Shown: in pieces, positions 20,349 to 28,387 of the stretch
How the letters are laid out: every line of letters begins with the position of its first letter
How positions within the stretch are numbered: position 1 is the first letter of the stretch
Assembly: GCF_024600715.1 (NCBI RefSeq)
Contig: NZ_CP102332.1
Span: forward strand, 682,001-746,000
Direction of reading: 5' to 3'
Origin: Streptomyces changanensis
GTDB taxonomy: Bacteria > Actinomycetota > Actinomycetes > Streptomycetales > Streptomycetaceae
DNA: 64,000 nt
Position numbers and translations under genes: made by a program
Notes under the pieces: generated by a model
Database searches by the model: none
What the model was told of the DNA's origin: nothing
The model's input: only the letters and a program-made list of their open reading frames with translations

Positions 20349-20478
20349 GCGCCGGCGCGGGGGCGTCCGGCGGGACGGACGGCACACGACCCGCCGGTGC
20401 CCGGCGCCACCCGCCCGGCGCCCCTGCCGCACGCGGGCACGCACGGCGCCCGGACCCGGCGCGCCGGACACCCCCCGA

Positions 20479-21459
20479 TCAGACCGCGGCACCCTCGTCC
20501 GCCGTGGCGAGCGCTTCCAGGCAGGCGACGACGGCGTGCCGCTCGGCGTCCGGGAGCGGCGGCCCGTACGGGTCGTGCGCCGCCTCCTCCGGGATGATCC
20601 CCTCCCACACGGCCGCCCACATCATCCGCCGTACGTACCCCTCGATGGGGGCGAGGAACGTCGCCTCGGCGAACCGGTCGAGCCGGTCCGACGCGCGCAG
20701 GAACGCACCCGCGTCACCGGCCGACCACGCGTCGAGGACGGCCGCGGTGAGCCCCACCCGCGCGGCGGCGATGCCGACGAGGGCCGTGTCCGCGCCCCAC
20801 ATCAGGGACGGGCCGAACATGCGGTCCTCGCCGGTCACGACCAGCCGTCCGCTCCCCTGCGCCGCGCGGACGGCGTCCTGGCAGTCCACGGCCCGGTCCA
20901 GCGTGGCGATCTTGATGCCGGTCGTGGAGGGCAGCGCGAGCAGGCGCCGGACCAGTTCCGGCGGGTACGCGTAGCCGCCGGCGCCGGCGTGGAGGAAGAA
21001 GCCGAGCACGGGCAGGCCGCTCTCCGCGGCGACCCGCTCGTGCAGCGCCACGGCGCGATCCACCCCGTCGGGCAGCCCGTCGTAGCGGGCCATCGGGTAC
21101 ACCATCACGGCGTCGGCGCCCAGGCCGGCCGCCTCCACCGCCATGGCCACCGTGGCGTCCTCGGCGGTCGGCAGGGTGGCCGCGCGCTCCGACCGGGGCA
21201 CGCCCGCGCCCGCGACGACCGGCACGTCCAGGACGTCGCGCCACACCGTCATGACGTGGCGCCGGTCGGTGGGGGCGAGGTACAGCCCTCGCCCGGTGTG
21301 CGCCCAGACGGCGACGCCGCCGACCCGCTCGGCGGCGATCCGTTCGGCGTAACGGCGCAGCGCGCGCAGGTCGACGCTCCCGGCGGTGTCCATCGGGGTG
21401 AGGACCGCGGGCAGGACGGTGCCCCGCAGCCGGGCGGTGAGTTCCTCGGTCGCGGACAT
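20479..21459 (-). CDS. DapA/NanA-fold aldolase or dehydratase, atypical active site
   Basis: 326-aa (beta/alpha)8 enzyme of the dihydrodipicolinate synthase/N-acetylneuraminate lyase family. The Schiff-base lysine is K183 (TTGIKIATLD). The GTTGE loop is replaced by AHTGRG (53-58), and the strand that normally carries the catalytic tyrosine (Y-N-x-P) reads GFFLHAGAGG, with Phe154-Phe155. It is therefore unlikely to be DapA itself and probably does a different retro-aldol or dehydration step. ATG 21459 follows AAGGGG. Convergent with the aminotransferase gene, divergent from the LLM gene across operator B. Confidence 0.9.
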   Translation of the reverse strand: MSATEELTARLRGTVLPAVLTPMDTAGSVDLRALRRYAERIAAERVGGVAVWAHTGRGLYLAPTDRRHVMTVWRDVLDVPVVAGAGVPRSERAATLPTAEDATVAMAVEAAGLGADAVMVYPMARYDGLPDGVDRAVALHERVAAESGLPVLGFFLHAGAGGYAYPPELVRRLLALPSTTGIKIATLDRAVDCQDAVRAAQGSGRLVVTGEDRMFGPSLMWGADTALVGIAAARVGLTAAVLDAWSAGDAGAFLRASDRLDRFAEATFLAPIEGYVRRMMWAAVWEGIIPEEAAHDPYGPPLPDAERHAVVACLEALATADEGAAV

Positions 21460-21509
21460 GAGCGGCCCCTTGTCTGACGGTCTGTCGCCACGGTGCGCGT
21501 TCACGCTAG

Positions 21510-21533
21510 CCTTTACGGCCCGGACCGTAAAGG
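21510..21533. promoter_or_regulatory. Operator B between DapA-like and LLM genes
   Basis: Perfect 24-bp dyad, arms CCTTTACGG and CCGTAAAGG around CCCGGA, directly upstream of the ribosome site of the LLM gene and 51 bp from the DapA-like start. It shares the CGG-N6-CCG core and arm composition with operators A, C and D. No strong -35 was found for either direction. Confidence 0.75.
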
Positions 21534-21547
21534 AAGGAACCGGTGCC

Positions 21548-22534
21548 ATGCGCCTCGGTCTCTACGTCAACCTGTACGCCGACAAGACCGACCGGCCGCG
21601 GCTCGCCGACGCCGTGGAGCAGGTGCGGCTGGCCGAGCAGGCCGGGTTCTCCTGGGTGGTGCTCGGCGAGCGGCACCTGCACCGCCCCGGCTACCACGAG
21701 GCGGTCACGACGCTGGCCTACCTGGCGGCGCACACCGAGCGGATCGGCCTCGCCACGGCCGGGCTGATCGCCCCCGTCTACCACCCGGTGTGGCTGGCGG
21801 AGACGCTCGCCCACGTCGACGTGCTCTCGGGCGGGCGCCTGACGGCGGGTTTCGTGCTCGGGTACCGGCCGGAGGAGTTCGCCCTGTACGGCACGGCGCC
21901 GCGGGAGCGGGTGCCGCGGTTCGAGGAGTGCCTGGAGCTGCTGACGCGGCTGTGGACCGAGGACGAGGTGAGCCACGAGGGCCGCTTCACCTCCCTGGAC
22001 GGGGCGTTCCTCGCGCCCCGGCCGGTGCAGAGCCCGCGGCCGCGGATCTGGAACGGCGGCCGGGTCTCGGCGTCCCTGGAGCGCACGGCGCGGATGTGCG
22101 ACGGCTGGACGACGTCGTTCAACGAGCTGGACGCCGAACTGCCGGAGAAGATCGCCGAGTACCTCGCGTACCCGCGGGGCGCCGCGAGCCTGGGGGCGGA
22201 GGTCATCGTCTGCCGCGAGGGCTACTGCGCCCCCACGACCCGGCTGGCGCGAGCGGCCCTGGAGGACCCGCTGCGCTCGCTGTACGACGCGTACGGCGAC
22301 TGGAAGCGCACGTCGGCGGACGCGGCGCGGTACGCGCAGGAGTGGGACGACATCGCGGCCCGGTCGGTGATCGGTTCGCCGGAGGAGTGCGCGGACCGGC
22401 TGGGCCACTACGCCGCGATGGGCGCGGACGGCGTGGTGCTGCGCGTCCAGCCGCCGGGCATGCCGCAGGCCGACGCGCTGCGGGCGATCGAGGCGTACGG
22501 CACGGACGTCCTGCCCGGGCTGCGCCCGGCGTGA
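21548..22534 (+). CDS. LLM-class flavin-dependent oxidoreductase
   Basis: 328-aa luciferase-like (beta/alpha)8 enzyme using FMN or F420. Visible family blocks: GFSWVVLGERHLHRPGYHEAVTTLAYLAAHTERIGLATAGLIAPVYHP at the N-terminus, VLSGGRLTAGFVLGYRPEEFALYG in the middle, and the late VIGSPEECADRLGHYAAMGADGVVL. These enzymes hydroxylate, desulfonate or oxidise a wide range of substrates, so the reaction is not predictable. ATG 21548 follows AAGGAAGG. Operator B sits immediately upstream. It ends 3 bp from the convergent permease gene. Confidence 0.94.
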   Translation: MRLGLYVNLYADKTDRPRLADAVEQVRLAEQAGFSWVVLGERHLHRPGYHEAVTTLAYLAAHTERIGLATAGLIAPVYHPVWLAETLAHVDVLSGGRLTAGFVLGYRPEEFALYGTAPRERVPRFEECLELLTRLWTEDEVSHEGRFTSLDGAFLAPRPVQSPRPRIWNGGRVSASLERTARMCDGWTTSFNELDAELPEKIAEYLAYPRGAASLGAEVIVCREGYCAPTTRLARAALEDPLRSLYDAYGDWKRTSADAARYAQEWDDIAARSVIGSPEECADRLGHYAAMGADGVVLRVQPPGMPQADALRAIEAYGTDVLPGLRPA

Positions 22535-22537
22535 CCG

Positions 22538-23341
22538 TCAGGACTTGAGGCCGGTCGTCGCGATCGAGTCGGTCAGGTAGCGCTGGAGGAGCCCGAAGAC
22601 CAGCAGGCACGGCAGGACGGTGATGGTCGCCCCGGCCATGATCTGGTTGACCGCGACGTTCTCGCCCTCCAGCGTCGCCAGGCCGACGGTGAGCGTGCGC
22701 ATGTGCGAGGACTGACCGATGACGAGCGGCCACAGGAAGTCGTTCCAGTGCCACAGGAAGACGAAGACGCCGAGCGTGGCCAGGACCGGGGTGATCAGCG
22801 GGATCACGACCGTCGTGTAGATCCGCCACTCGGACGCGCCGTCGATCTTCGCGGCCTCGAACAGCTCGTCGGGCAGCTGCCGGATGAACTGGCGCATCAG
22901 GAAGACCGCCTGCGAGTTGGCGAGGGTCGGCACGATCAGGCCCCAGTACGTGTCGACGCCGCCGAGCCGCGAGACGAGGACGAAGTACGGGATGAGCGTG
23001 GCCTGGAACGGCACCATCAGCGTCGCGAGGAACGACCAGAAGAGCAGCTCGCGGCCGGGGAAGCGCTTCTTGGCGAAGGCGTAGCCGGCCATCGATGAGA
23101 AGAGCAGGATCAGGACCACCGACACCAGCGAGTACACCAGGGAGTTGACGGCCCAGCGGGTGATGTCGGCGCCGGAGAGCACCGCGGAGAAGTTCTCCCA
23201 GGTGGCGCGGGTCAGGTCGAAGGCGCCCGGCAGGGTGCGGCCGCCCGCGGGGGCGAAGGCGACCAGCACCATCACCACGAACGGCGTCATCGTCACCAGC
23301 GCCACCAGGACCAGCAGGGCCGGCAGTCGCAGTCTCGCCAT
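22538..23341 (-). CDS. Carbohydrate ABC importer permease (MalG type)
   Basis: 267-aa inner-membrane permease of the CUT1 sugar importer family with six predicted membrane helices. The EAA loop reads ELFEAAKIDGASEWRIYTTVVIPLITP, where it docks the ATPase. Its ATG at 23341 overlaps the upstream permease stop (TGATG), so the two are translationally coupled. No ATPase gene is present; in Streptomyces MsiK commonly serves many such importers (established knowledge, not tested here). Confidence 0.94.
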   Translation of the reverse strand: MARLRLPALLVLVALVTMTPFVVMVLVAFAPAGGRTLPGAFDLTRATWENFSAVLSGADITRWAVNSLVYSLVSVVLILLFSSMAGYAFAKKRFPGRELLFWSFLATLMVPFQATLIPYFVLVSRLGGVDTYWGLIVPTLANSQAVFLMRQFIRQLPDELFEAAKIDGASEWRIYTTVVIPLITPVLATLGVFVFLWHWNDFLWPLVIGQSSHMRTLTVGLATLEGENVAVNQIMAGATITVLPCLLVFGLLQRYLTDSIATTGLKS

Positions 23342-24297
23342 CAGTCGTCCCGTCCGATCAGCCGGCGCTGGATCAGGGAGAACACCAGGACCACCAGGAA
23401 GAGGACCAGTCCCAGCGCGCTCGCGTAGCCGAAGTCGAAGAACTTGAAGCCGGTGTCGTACAGCAGGTAGACGAGGGAGTAGCTGGCGCGCACCGGTCCG
23501 CCGGCCGTCATCACGTACATCGCGTCGAACACCTGGAACGCCCCGATCGCCTCGATGACGAGGACGAAGAAGAGCACGGGGCGCAGCAGCGGCAGCGTCA
23601 CCCAGCGCAGCCGCTGCCAACCGGTGGCTCCGTCGATGACGGCGGCCTCGGTGACCTCGCGCGGGATGGACTGGAGCCCGGCGAGGAGGATGAGCATCGA
23701 GTAGCCGAAGCCCTTCCACGCGGACGTGACGGCGATGGCCGGCAGCACCAGCCGCTCGTCGCCGAGGAAGTCGAAGGGGCCGAGGGACAGGACGCCGAGG
23801 GCGGCGTTGAGCAGGCCGTCCTCCACGTCGTAGATCCACTTCCAGATCACGGCGGCCAGCACGATGCTCGTGACGTACGGCAGGAAGAACACCCCGCGGA
23901 AGAAGCCGCGCAGCCAGACGGCGCGGTGTAGGAGCAGGGCGGTGCCGAGGGAGAGGCACACCGTCAGCGGCACGAAGACCAGGGTGTACAGGGCGGTGAC
24001 GCCGAGGCTGGCCCAGAAGAGGTCGTCCTCCAGGAGGCGGGCGTAGTTCTCGACGCCGATGAACCGCCAGTCGCCGCTGAGCCGGTAGTCGGTCAGGGAG
24101 AGGAAGGCCGCGCCGAGGGTGGGGCCGAACCGGAAGACGAGGAACAGCAGCAGCATCGGCGCCACGAACAGCAGACCGACGCGCGCCTCGCGCCGGCGCA
24201 CCGGCCTCGGCGGCCGGCCTGCCGGGCGGGGCGGGTCGGGTACGGCGACGGGCTCCGGTGTCGGCGCGGCCAGCTCGCCGGTCGTGCTCGCCGTCAA
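23341..24297 (-). CDS. Carbohydrate ABC importer permease (MalF/UgpA type)
   Basis: About 318 aa, with a Pro/Arg-rich cytoplasmic N-terminus (about 1-40) and six membrane helices beginning at VGLLFVAPMLLLFLVFRFG. The EAA loop is EVTEAAVIDGATGWQRLRWVTLPLLRP. The start is taken as TTG 24297, whose codon overlaps the stop of the binding-protein gene (TTGA); no nearer GTG/ATG fits. It is the second gene of a binding protein-permease-permease operon. Confidence 0.92.
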   Translation of the reverse strand: MTASTTGELAAPTPEPVAVPDPPRPAGRPPRPVRRREARVGLLFVAPMLLLFLVFRFGPTLGAAFLSLTDYRLSGDWRFIGVENYARLLEDDLFWASLGVTALYTLVFVPLTVCLSLGTALLLHRAVWLRGFFRGVFFLPYVTSIVLAAVIWKWIYDVEDGLLNAALGVLSLGPFDFLGDERLVLPAIAVTSAWKGFGYSMLILLAGLQSIPREVTEAAVIDGATGWQRLRWVTLPLLRPVLFFVLVIEAIGAFQVFDAMYVMTAGGPVRASYSLVYLLYDTGFKFFDFGYASALGLVLFLVVLVFSLIQRRLIGRDD

Positions 24298-25553
24298 CGC
24301 TGCCGCGCCAGCAGGTCGTCGGCCTGGCCGGCTGCGGCGTCCAGGGCCTCCTTCGGACTCTTGCGACCGGTGAGGGCGGCCTGGATCTCCGGGGCGATCA
24401 GCGACATCAGCTGGCGGGCGACGGGGCTGGGCTCGCCGGGATAGGCGAACGGCAGCGCCTCCTGGAACTCCTTGGCGTGCGGGGCGTCGCTCGGGACCGT
24501 GACGTCCGTGCGCGGGGAGAGGAAGCCGCTCGCCTTGCCGAGGCTCTGGATCTGCTCGGGCTGCGCCATGAAGGCGAGGAACTTCTCGGCGCCCGCCACG
24601 TTGTCGGAGCGGGCGTTGACGCCGAGGCCGCCGGGGACGCCGAAGCCGACCTGCTTCACGTTGCTCAGCGGCTTGCCGACGACGACGTTCCCGGGGCCCC
24701 AGGTCGTGGCGGCCAGTTCGGCGTCGGCGAGGGTGTTGGTGAAGCCCATGGCCACCTGCTGCTTGCCGAGCGGGTGGTCGGCGAAGATGTTGGTGTTGGT
24801 GAGCGCCGACTTGGGCACGGCCCCCTCCTCGTAGAGGTCCGTGAGGAAGGTGAGGGCGGCGACGCCCTCGGGGCCGTTGAAGGCCGCCTTCCGGCCGTCC
24901 TTGGAGAAGACCTTCCCGCCGGCCTGCCACAGCAGCGGGTAGAAGTTGAGGTTGAGCGTCGCCTCGTTGCTCGCCGAGTAGTCGAGCGTCGCCATACCGG
25001 CCCGCTTCAGCTTGGGGGCCGCGGCCTTGATCTCGTCCCAGGTGGCGGGGGGCTTGGTGATGCCCGCGCGCTCCAGCAGCCGCTTGTTGTAGAGCGTGCT
25101 GGTGACGGTGTGGTAGATGGGCACCGCGAACAGCTTGCCGTCGTGGGAGAGGGCGGTGAGGGCGTTGGGGAGGAACTCCTGCTTGACGGACGCGACGGCC
25201 GGATCGACCGGGCGGAGGGCGCCGTTGGCGACGTACTGGGGGACCTGGTCGGGGTTGAGGAGCACGACGTCGGGGCCCTTGCCGCTGCCGAAGGCGGTGG
25301 CGAGCTTCTCGTCGCGGTTCTCCCAGGGCTGTTCCTCGATGGTGACGGTGGTGCCGGGCGTCGCCGCCTCGAAGTCCTTCTCGACCTGCGCCCAGTAGGC
25401 GGAGTTGGCCTTCGGGTCCGCGATCACGGGGTACATCCAGACGGTGACGTCCTTCGCTCCGGAACCGTCGTCGCCGCTGCCGCACCCGGCCAGCAGTGAC
25501 ACCGCCGCGACGAGGGCGAGCGGGGTGGTGGCGCGCTTGGGGCGTCTGGTCAT
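24294..25553 (-). CDS. Extracellular sugar-binding lipoprotein of an ABC importer
   Basis: 419-aa solute-binding lipoprotein (family 1, CUT1). The signal ends in a lipobox LLAGC (Cys about 25), followed by a Gly/Ser/Asp linker. The mature part has the typical WMYPVIADPKANSAYWAQVEKDFEAATPG opening and GPDVVLLNPDQVPQYVANGAL region. ATG 25553 follows GGAGG; a further 15 in-frame codons upstream lack a ribosome site. Operator C overlaps its -10, so the importer operon should be induced together with the enzymes. Ligand unknown. Confidence 0.94.
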   Translation of the reverse strand: MTRRPKRATTPLALVAAVSLLAGCGSGDDGSGAKDVTVWMYPVIADPKANSAYWAQVEKDFEAATPGTTVTIEEQPWENRDEKLATAFGSGKGPDVVLLNPDQVPQYVANGALRPVDPAVASVKQEFLPNALTALSHDGKLFAVPIYHTVTSTLYNKRLLERAGITKPPATWDEIKAAAPKLKRAGMATLDYSASNEATLNLNFYPLLWQAGGKVFSKDGRKAAFNGPEGVAALTFLTDLYEEGAVPKSALTNTNIFADHPLGKQQVAMGFTNTLADAELAATTWGPGNVVVGKPLSNVKQVGFGVPGGLGVNARSDNVAGAEKFLAFMAQPEQIQSLGKASGFLSPRTDVTVPSDAPHAKEFQEALPFAYPGEPSPVARQLMSLIAPEIQAALTGRKSPKEALDAAAGQADDLLARQR

Positions 25554-25596
25554 GTGGGGCCTCCGCTGGGCCTGGGGTGGGCACGCGAGCCCGGTC

Positions 25597-25642
25597 ACTT
25601 TCGGTCTGGGCCGAAAGTAACCGGGCCAATTCGGGCTGTCAA
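25597..25642 (-). promoter_or_regulatory. Importer operon promoter with operator C
   Basis: On the - strand: TTGACA (25637-25642), 17-bp spacer, TACTTT (25614-25619). Operator C at 25597-25618 is the best copy of the dyad: perfect arms ACTTTCGG and CCGAAAGT, 6 bp apart. Its upstream arm lies on the -10, a repressor layout. Confidence 0.8.
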
Positions 25643-25655
25643 TGGGCTCGCGGGC

Positions 25656-27683
25656 TCATCGGCGCACGTCGACCGTGTACAGCTCGGGTCCTCGGCTGAA
25701 GTACAGGAATCCTTCGTGGGCGGCGAGTCGGCGGTGCGGGAAGTTGACCAGCAGCTGCGGGTCGCGGTTGGGGAACAGCGGGTCGACCCGGAAGATCAGC
25801 GCGCCGTCGACGGAGACGTACAGCTTGCGGCGGCTGATGACTATCGAGCCGTCGTTGTTGCGGGTGCCGAGCTCCAGGCGGCGGACGACCTCCCCCGTCC
25901 CGGGGTGCAGGGCGAAGAGCGAGTGGCCGGTGAGCGCCCACACCGCGCCCCCGGCCACGGCGACCGCGCTCACGGCTCCTATCCCCTGTACGAGCTCCCG
26001 CTCCCAGAGCTTCTCGCCCCGCTCGACGTGCCAGGCGAAGGCCGCCCCGGCGGTCCGCGTCGGCGGGGTGGTGCCCAGGCCGCCGAAGATGGACGCGCCG
26101 CCGTAGACCACGCCGTACTCGGCCGCGAGGCTGATGATGGACATGTCGCGCACGACGTTGCGGGTGAACGTCCAGTCACCGGTGGCCTTGTCGTACAGGG
26201 CGAGTCCGCCGCCGAGGCGGTTGCCGTCGGGGACGGTGCCCACCGCGACCTTCTGGCCGACGTCGGCGAGGCAGCGGGCCCGCGACTGGAGCTCCGGCTT
26301 CAGGGTGACGACGACCTCGGGGTTCGGCGGCGTCCCGGGCGGGCCCTCCGGCGAGTACTCGGGGCTGTTCCACGGCTTGTCGGGGCGGTAGCGGAAGAGC
26401 CGTGCGTCGGGGTACTGCCCGATCCACACCGTCCCCTCCGCGTCGCGCAGGATGGCCTCGATCTGGCCGAAGCGGTGGAAGGAGGGCGCGCCGGTCCGGG
26501 TGTCGACGGCGGCGAAGCCTCCGTTGAGGAAGCCGCCCGCGTAGAGGGTGCGGCGGCCGCCGGCCTCCAGGGCCTGGATGTCGATCGGCTCCTTGCGGAC
26601 CTTCGTCCCGAGGATGGCGTGGGCGCCGGTGGTGGGGTTGTAGCGGAACATGTCGCCCCGCCACAGGGTGCCGACGACGCTCCGGCCGGGGTAGTCGGCC
26701 AGGCCGAGCTCGGCCCAGCCGAACGAGCGCGCGTTCTGCACCTTGCCGGTGAAGTGCAGCCCGGTGCCGGTGTTCGCGCCCGTGGCCGGGTCGTAGCGGC
26801 GCAGCTCGCCGCGCTGGATGAAGTAGACGGCGCCGTCCTCGCCCGGCGGGCAGACGCTCAGGCCGTGGACCTCCGGGATGGGCGCCGACCAGGTGCGGGC
26901 CGCGAGGTCGAAGACGTACAGGGGGTTCGGCGCGTCGGAGCCGATGCGCGCGTAGAGCCGGCCGTCGTAGGCGTCGAGGTCGTAGACGGGCTTGCCGCTG
27001 ATCGTGTCGAGGCCGGGCGGCGTGGGCAGCTGGGTGAAGGCGCCGGTCGCCGGGTCGAGCTCGGCGATGTGCGCCGCGGCGTACGAGCCGCTGTACACCT
27101 TCCCGCCGGAGCAGGCGATGCTGCGGACGTACGTCTGGCCCGGGACGGCCTGGCCGAAGTCGGTGAAGGCGCGGGTGGCGGGGTCGAAGCGGAACACCTT
27201 GCCGCCGGGGAACGTACCGCCCCAGACCTTGCCGGCGGCGTCGGTGGCGAGGGCCCAGATGAACGTCTGCCCCGGCGCCGGGAGGCCCAGGTCCTCGGCG
27301 ACCTCGCCGGACTCCGGCGACCAGCGGTACAGGTGGGCGTTCCCGTAGGTGCCCGCGTACACGCCACTGGGCGCTTCGGTCACCGACCAGGCGCCGTCAC
27401 CGCCGGTCAGCGGGGCACTGACGAGGAGGTCACCGGTGGTGGGGTCGAGGGCGTTGAGACGGGCGGGTTTGCCCGTCGAGGCGCTCCAGAGGGCCTGCTT
27501 CCCGGTCGGGCCGGGGGCGACGGTGCCGCCGAGCAGCAGGACGTCGGAGAGCGGAACTCCGATCAGCTGGGGATCACGCATGAAGTGGCTCCCGGCCTCG
27601 GCGTGTGCTTCGGGAGAGGGGGGCAGGAGGGTGGCGGAGATAACTGCGGTCGAGCCGGCGAGGAACGCGCGTCGCGTCGCCAC
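25656..27683 (-). CDS. Secreted Tat-type beta-propeller protein
   Basis: 675 aa with a twin-arginine-like leader (TRRAFLAG, hydrophobic run, AHA cleavage site) and then a series of propeller blades. Examples are GAWSVTEAPSGVYAGTYGNAHLYRWSPESGEV, KVWGGTFPGGKVFRFDPATRAFTDFG and TVWIGQYPDARLFRYRPD. No catalytic motif is recognised; it may bind or sense substrate outside the cell, or be a lyase or PQQ-like enzyme. GTG 27683 follows GGGAGGT. It has its own promoter with operator D and ends 102 bp from the importer binding-protein start, so it is part of the same regulon. Confidence 0.8.
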   Translation of the reverse strand: MATRRAFLAGSTAVISATLLPPSPEAHAEAGSHFMRDPQLIGVPLSDVLLLGGTVAPGPTGKQALWSASTGKPARLNALDPTTGDLLVSAPLTGGDGAWSVTEAPSGVYAGTYGNAHLYRWSPESGEVAEDLGLPAPGQTFIWALATDAAGKVWGGTFPGGKVFRFDPATRAFTDFGQAVPGQTYVRSIACSGGKVYSGSYAAAHIAELDPATGAFTQLPTPPGLDTISGKPVYDLDAYDGRLYARIGSDAPNPLYVFDLAARTWSAPIPEVHGLSVCPPGEDGAVYFIQRGELRRYDPATGANTGTGLHFTGKVQNARSFGWAELGLADYPGRSVVGTLWRGDMFRYNPTTGAHAILGTKVRKEPIDIQALEAGGRRTLYAGGFLNGGFAAVDTRTGAPSFHRFGQIEAILRDAEGTVWIGQYPDARLFRYRPDKPWNSPEYSPEGPPGTPPNPEVVVTLKPELQSRARCLADVGQKVAVGTVPDGNRLGGGLALYDKATGDWTFTRNVVRDMSIISLAAEYGVVYGGASIFGGLGTTPPTRTAGAAFAWHVERGEKLWERELVQGIGAVSAVAVAGGAVWALTGHSLFALHPGTGEVVRRLELGTRNNDGSIVISRRKLYVSVDGALIFRVDPLFPNRDPQLLVNFPHRRLAAHEGFLYFSRGPELYTVDVRR

Positions 27684-27709
27684 AGACGGAACACCTCCCG
27701 GAAGGAGAG

Positions 27710-27758
27710 AGTTACGGCACTAGCCGAAAGTGATACGCCGCAGCTCATGGGCCGTCAA
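27710..27758 (-). promoter_or_regulatory. Beta-propeller gene promoter with operator D
   Basis: On the - strand: TTGACG (27753-27758), 17-bp spacer, TATCAC (27730-27735). Operator D at 27710-27731 has a perfect consensus arm ACTTTCGG abutting the -10, a 6-bp spacer and an imperfect second arm CCGTAACT. Confidence 0.7.
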
Positions 27759-28387
27759 CGGTACTCGTCACGCTGACGGTGCTCCGGTGCGACACACGGT
27801 CACCTCCCGCGCGTCAGCCGGAGGAGCGACACCGTGGTCACAGGGTGTGCGGGACCCTCCCGACCGGGGTTGTGGCGAGTTTCGGCCAACTCGTCGGCCA
27901 TGGCTGGAGAAACGATCCTGCAGCCGCTGCGGGGTGGCGGGTGGGCGTGGTCGGAGGGGCCGCGCGACGGTGCGTCCCGGGCGGTAGGGCGGCGGTCGGG
28001 GCGGTCCGGGCGGCGGGCGGTTCCGGGCGGCCGGGCGGCGGGAGGTGATCCCGCTCCGGGCGGCAGGCGGTTCCGGTCGGGCGGGCGGCGGGCAGGACGG
28101 GCGGCGGGCGGTGATCCCCCTCCGGGCGGCCGGGCGCTCCGGGCGGCGGGCGGCGGGCAGGACGGGCGGCGGGCGGTGATCCCCCTCCGGGCGGCCGGGC
28201 GCTCCGGGTGGCGGGCGGTCCGGGCGGTCGGGTGGCCCGGACGTACGTACCGCGGCTCTCGCCCGCCGGTCCCGCACCGGTCGCCGCCCGCCCCCGCCCC
28301 CGCCCCCTGGCACGGCCGGAGGGGGTGCCGGTGGGCCGTTGGTACAGTCGAGGTCAGGGCCTCCGGCCGCGAGGAGGGTGAGGGACC
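27759..28387. other. Intergenic region dominated by GGGCGGC repeats
   Basis: Upstream of the Lrp gene. It is about 80% G+C between 27950 and 28230. A TACAGT -10-like hexamer at 28343-28348 could serve the Lrp gene. ORFs on both strands show only Gly/Arg/Ala-rich repetitive peptides and are not believed. Confidence 0.55.
28081..28207. repeat. 62-bp direct repeat, two copies
   Basis: 28081-28142 and 28146-28207 are identical 62-bp units separated by 3 bp. Each carries GGTGATCCCCCTCC flanked by GGGCGGC runs. A third, decayed copy is visible at about 28030-28073. Looks like recent tandem duplication. Confidence 0.8.

Noticed and set aside
22538..25553. Search for an importer ATPase gene in either sugar ABC operon
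   Set aside because: None present; consistent with a shared MsiK-type ATPase elsewhere, so not treated as a gene loss.
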